Below, in pieces: positions 16,901 to 18,913 of a stretch of DNA of 18,913 bases. The stretch comes from Spirochaetaceae bacterium (lineage in GTDB: Bacteria > Spirochaetota > Spirochaetia > Treponematales > Breznakiellaceae): positions 1-18,913 of the forward strand of contig JAITGR010000013.1 in assembly GCA_031280455.1 (NCBI GenBank), written 5' to 3'. Under the pieces are notes generated by a model. It was not told the DNA's origin. It worked only from the letters and a program-made list of their open reading frames with translations, and did no database searches. The translations under genes and the position numbers were made by a program. Numbering within the stretch: the stretch's first letter is position 1; the number at the start of each line of letters is the position of its first letter.

Positions 16901-17056
16901 TGTTACCGACCACACAGGCGAATCTTCGATTGCCGCCCCGCCGCCGCTGCCTGAGACAATAACGGCGGCGGACGTTACCAGCAGCGCCAGCGTAACGCAC
17001 ACCGCCGCGACAGGCCGCTCAAGCCAGGCGCGCTGGCTGCGGTCTATGCCGTTCAC
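13967..17056 (-). CDS. RND-family transporter permease, second of a pair
   Basis: This 1029-residue inner-membrane protein has the full RND plan: TM1 near 15-36, a first periplasmic porter region (from VWSVTIKHYGVDAREMERGVAIPLEDAL), TM2-6, TM7 near LVIAAAGGVCCAGALALALAG, a second porter region, then TM8-12. Such proteins use the proton gradient to export drugs, lipids or other compounds together with a periplasmic adaptor and outer-membrane channel. The start is GTG 17056, overlapping the stop of the upstream gene in GTGA, with GGAG 6 bases before it; translation is probably coupled. In TM4 the sequence GLGAAVDACLL keeps one acidic residue, D410, where AcrB has two (D407 and D408). In TM10, GLAVNAAV has N923 where AcrB has K940. 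By eye, Arg and Thr equivalents of AcrB R971 and T978 are kept (RRRVNVLSITT). The substrate is unknown; no adaptor gene is in the window. The stop is TAG. Confidence 0.9.
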   Translation of the reverse strand: MNGIDRSQRAWLERPVAAVCVTLALLVTSAAVIVSGSGGGAAIEDSPVWSVTIKHYGVDAREMERGVAIPLEDALQALENVKSVVTTSENGSARAYVVFKSPPPLLGGTKTAGRYEAVREAAQRVYEKLPASAQRPELVSASESRLPAWTAAVFYGDGSPVRGDLPEKVIKPAFLSLEGVADVELSGAGQDEIVVTLKNKALGEKLTAFDVARALAENDGLFPAGVIKEAEAEIPLVVDGRSRNTVELESARIPLAGGGSTALGAVAAVVRRERQPDILARLNGKNAALVSVIPADGCDMGRLSAAIKALLKKPELADLRWTVLADLGESEARSFRSVCRAALQAAAAVALLSFCIGRNSGRGGLRRALVLAAAIPVMCVFAAALLVLLGHNLSKTALAGISTGLGAAVDACLLSAEQLARHGTRKVAKLRGELVCGAATTIIALVPLGLLPFGTPYGGGGITMIAVAIACVTAASLAAALFLLPPVFLAVLDKAPAASPERPHRVWRVPACRGLRRGGRRLFARALALAYHRPRLVIAAAGGVCCAGALALALAGVDTGYDASEDSVYARVEFEAGLLAQEADSRLADWAYAMSARAGVKNVQTGARTGSASVLITFDPRALDAKTVREIVRGNAPEGGFVYIAEAGRESRNWNISVTGGDEKTCRALAREIAFAAAAIPLVHEAVLNFKEGGTKLLFTPNRAVLAQMSAACGRPVQYGHLAGELRRAVHGPVAYKRRTGGAAGGMGGEMDVRVKGISADMPRRKDVEDMALYDGVSRALPLSAVMRQSEETAESSIRREERRRCAGVTIRTPPVSARKLRAVVMREIAKIEMPAGYCAEFDREAVENARALSAGGFYFILALLLCYMIIAAVHESFVLPLLVLAVVPSSAAFCALVLAMAGGTVNAASVCAFIAVCGLAVNAAVITAGELYGRSRRAPWCFGFVYTAVRRRVNVLSITTLTTIAAALPFLFLRENTNMLVRALAAITALGVAASYVCAIMLVPALLRLVERRRQWSGKNSRHGTRKR

Positions 17057-18913
17057 GCGGGGCTCCGTACACGCGCAAAGTACCGCGCAAAAACGGGCGG
17101 CAGCGCGAACACCGTCAGCGCGGTTCCGGCAAGGCAGCCGCCGAGCATGGCGAGCGCCATCGCCCCTTCGGCACGGGCAAGCGGCGAAAACGCGAGCGGG
17201 AGCAGCACAACGACGGTTGTAAGCGTCGTTGTCAACACCGCCCGAAAGCGCTCCCGCGCGCCTTTTTTCACCGCTTCATCGGGCGCAAGGCCGCCGGAAC
17301 GGTGCCGCTCGCTGGTCTCGTACAGCACGATGCCGTTGTTCACCACAAGGCCGAAAAGCACGACCAGCGCCAAAATCGCGCCGCTGTCCACCGGCTTGCC
17401 TGCCAAAAAGAGCGCGGGGCCGGTGCCGGCCAGCGAAAACGGTATGGTCAGCATAAAAATGAGCGGCAGAGCAAACGACTCGAACTGCGCGCCCATAACC
17501 ATATACAACAGCGCAAGCACCAACGCGAGCGTTACCAATAGCGAGACGCCGTAGCGCTTAAAAAACGATTCGTCTTCCCCGCGCACATACCTTGTTTTTT
17601 GGGTCATTTTATTGATGACGGCGTTCAGCTTTTTTTCGCCGCCGCGCGCCGCATACGGAATGATGTACACCACGTCGCTCCTGTCCTGGCGGGGGAGTAC
17701 GCGGGGTGTCTCGCAGCGTTCAAGCCGCGCCACCGTGCCCAGCGAAACCGCCTGCGCGCCGCCTGAAACCGGTATCGCTTCAATGGCCGCCGCCGGTGCG
17801 CGGGCGGGCGTTTCAGGCGGCGCGCCAAGCAGCCGTATGTCTACCGGACGGCCTTCGATGGTCATTTCGCTGGCGACAAACCCTTCGGTAACCGACGCGG
17901 CGGCTTCCGCGATGCGCGCCGCCGACAGGCCGGCCTGGGCGGCGGCTTCCCTGCGGGGAACAAGGCGCAGCGCCTGGCGGCCGCCCGCGGGCACCCGGAC
18001 TGCCGCCTGAAAAAAGCCGGCGGCTTCTTCGCGCAAGCTGGCGCACCACGCCGCCGCCCGCGCCGCCGCAACATCGGGTTCGCCAGCCTTTACCACAAGC
18101 CGCCGCGCCGCGGAAAGCCCCAGCATTGTTTGAACCGCGTCTTCCGGCATATCAACGCTGACCACAGGAGCGCCTTCCGCTTCCCGCGCAAGACACTCCC
18201 GCACCGCGCCGGCGGCATCTTCCCCGCGCGCGCTCTTTTTCAGTACGCAGCGCAGCGTGAGCGTTTCCGGCGTGTACGCCGCGTCCGCCCGCCTGGCGGC
18301 ATCCTCCTCCTCCGCACCGGCGCGGCCAAATACCGACTGCACACACGCTAGGCCGTTAAGCGCCGCGCCAAGCCGCGCCGCTTCGCGCCCGATAAACGCC
18401 AGCTCCGTTCCCGCCGGATATTCAACACGGGCAACAAGTTCCCGCGCCGCCGCCTCCGCACGAAACACGAACGGCCTGCCGGCAAGCAGCGCGCCGCCGG
18501 CGAGGCTAACGGCCGCCGCCACAAGCGCCGCGCGGCGGGGGCGGCGCATAACCCGCTCCAGGGCGCGGGCGTACACGGCTTCCAGCGCGGGGAACGGAAC
18601 GCTGCGGCCACCGGCGGGCGCGCACAGCAAAAAAAGCGACGGCAGCGCCAGTTGGGCGTACAGCCAGCCCGCCGTTACCGACGCAATAAGGCTTATGGCC
18701 AGGTCGCCAAAGAGCGCGCCGAGGAGGCCGGGCAGAAACAGCACCGGCACAAAAACAATAACCGTTGTCGCCGTCCCGCCAAAGCTCGAAGCCGAAAGCC
18801 CCGCCGCGGCCTCCACGACACGCATGGGCTGCAGCACCCCCCGCGGCGCGGCGGCGCGGCGGAGCGCGTCAAGTATCACCACCGCCGTATCGGAGACCAG
18901 CCCGACACCCAGC
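17053..18913 (-). CDS. RND-family transporter permease, first of a pair (5' end outside window)
   Basis: The visible 619 residues start inside TM4 (LGVGLVSDTAVVILDAL) and run to the TGA at 17055-17053; roughly the first 400 residues lie outside. The frame continues past every internal GTG or ATG to the window edge, so it is a partial gene, not one starting at 18882. Clear RND segments are TM5-6 (SSFGGTATTVIVFVPVLFLP), TM8-9 (LYMVMGAQFESFALPLIFML), TM10 (GLVVNNGIVLYE) and TM11 (RFRAVLTTTLTTVVVLLPL). TM4 has D then T where AcrB has D407-D408, and TM10 has N where AcrB has K940; the Asn is common in RND branches outside the AcrB group. It overlaps the next permease by 4 bases, so the two probably form one heteromeric pump, as MdtB and MdtC do. 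They are clearly diverged, not a recent duplication. Confidence 0.92.
   Translation of the reverse strand, partial: LGVGLVSDTAVVILDALRRAAAPRGVLQPMRVVEAAAGLSASSFGGTATTVIVFVPVLFLPGLLGALFGDLAISLIASVTAGWLYAQLALPSLFLLCAPAGGRSVPFPALEAVYARALERVMRRPRRAALVAAAVSLAGGALLAGRPFVFRAEAAARELVARVEYPAGTELAFIGREAARLGAALNGLACVQSVFGRAGAEEEDAARRADAAYTPETLTLRCVLKKSARGEDAAGAVRECLAREAEGAPVVSVDMPEDAVQTMLGLSAARRLVVKAGEPDVAAARAAAWCASLREEAAGFFQAAVRVPAGGRQALRLVPRREAAAQAGLSAARIAEAAASVTEGFVASEMTIEGRPVDIRLLGAPPETPARAPAAAIEAIPVSGGAQAVSLGTVARLERCETPRVLPRQDRSDVVYIIPYAARGGEKKLNAVINKMTQKTRYVRGEDESFFKRYGVSLLVTLALVLALLYMVMGAQFESFALPLIFMLTIPFSLAGTGPALFLAGKPVDSGAILALVVLFGLVVNNGIVLYETSERHRSGGLAPDEAVKKGARERFRAVLTTTLTTVVVLLPLAFSPLARAEGAMALAMLGGCLAGTALTVFALPPVFARYFARVRSPA

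Noticed and set aside
18348..18882. Start of the first RND gene at GTG 18882
   Set aside because: The frame stays open to the window edge and the preceding codons encode the first half of TM4, so the gene is simply cut by the window.

Overview
The window is high-GC bacterial DNA that most resembles a spirochaete, probably a treponeme-like gut or host-associated species. This is an inference. It rests on the YebC/RF2 sequences, the style of the signal peptides, the AT-rich secreted orphan, and a giant secreted protein of a kind I associate with spirochaetes. No rRNA or other decisive marker is present.

Layout. (1) Bases 1-1388, plus strand: the 3' end of a YebC/PmpR-family gene, then prfB (release factor 2) with its classical in-frame UGA programmed +1 frameshift. 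(2) Bases 1389-1733: no gene, but a structured repeat unit with three hairpins. (3) Bases 1734-2789, plus strand: a molybdopterin-binding (MoCF domain) protein with a C-terminal four-cysteine cluster, ending at a strong bidirectional terminator (2827-2860). (4) Bases 2885-3733, minus strand: an AT-rich gene for a small exported protein of unknown function. (5) Bases 3734-4208: no gene, but packed with palindromes, including two more copies of the repeat unit. One copy shares a perfect 52-base inverted repeat with the copy after prfB. (6) Bases 4209-13760, minus strand: a single 9.55-kb gene for a 3183-residue exported protein. It has a signal peptide, a very long Ala/Glu-rich helical body, one hydrophobic helix pair near the middle, a Gly-rich hydrophobic section, and a C-terminal domain with a Cys...GGHVGFV...HN pattern like a papain-fold (CHAP or NlpC/P60) hydrolase. 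(7) Bases 13967-18913, minus strand: two RND transporter permeases overlapping by 4 bases (GTGA); the upstream one runs off the window.

The most interesting signal is that base composition changes abruptly inside the giant gene near base 5130. Most of the gene is about 55-60% GC or higher, but the last ~300 codons, the following palindrome cluster and the exported-protein gene form one AT-rich block (about 2885-5130). This looks like a polymorphic-toxin arrangement: a conserved long delivery stalk, an exchangeable C-terminal hydrolase tip, and next to it an exported protein that could be its immunity partner. The architecture and composition are visible in the sequence; the toxin and immunity functions are inferred.

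Other points worth attention are the structured repeat family with compensating base changes in its stems, and the two RND permeases, each of which keeps only one of the two TM4 aspartates of the canonical proton relay.
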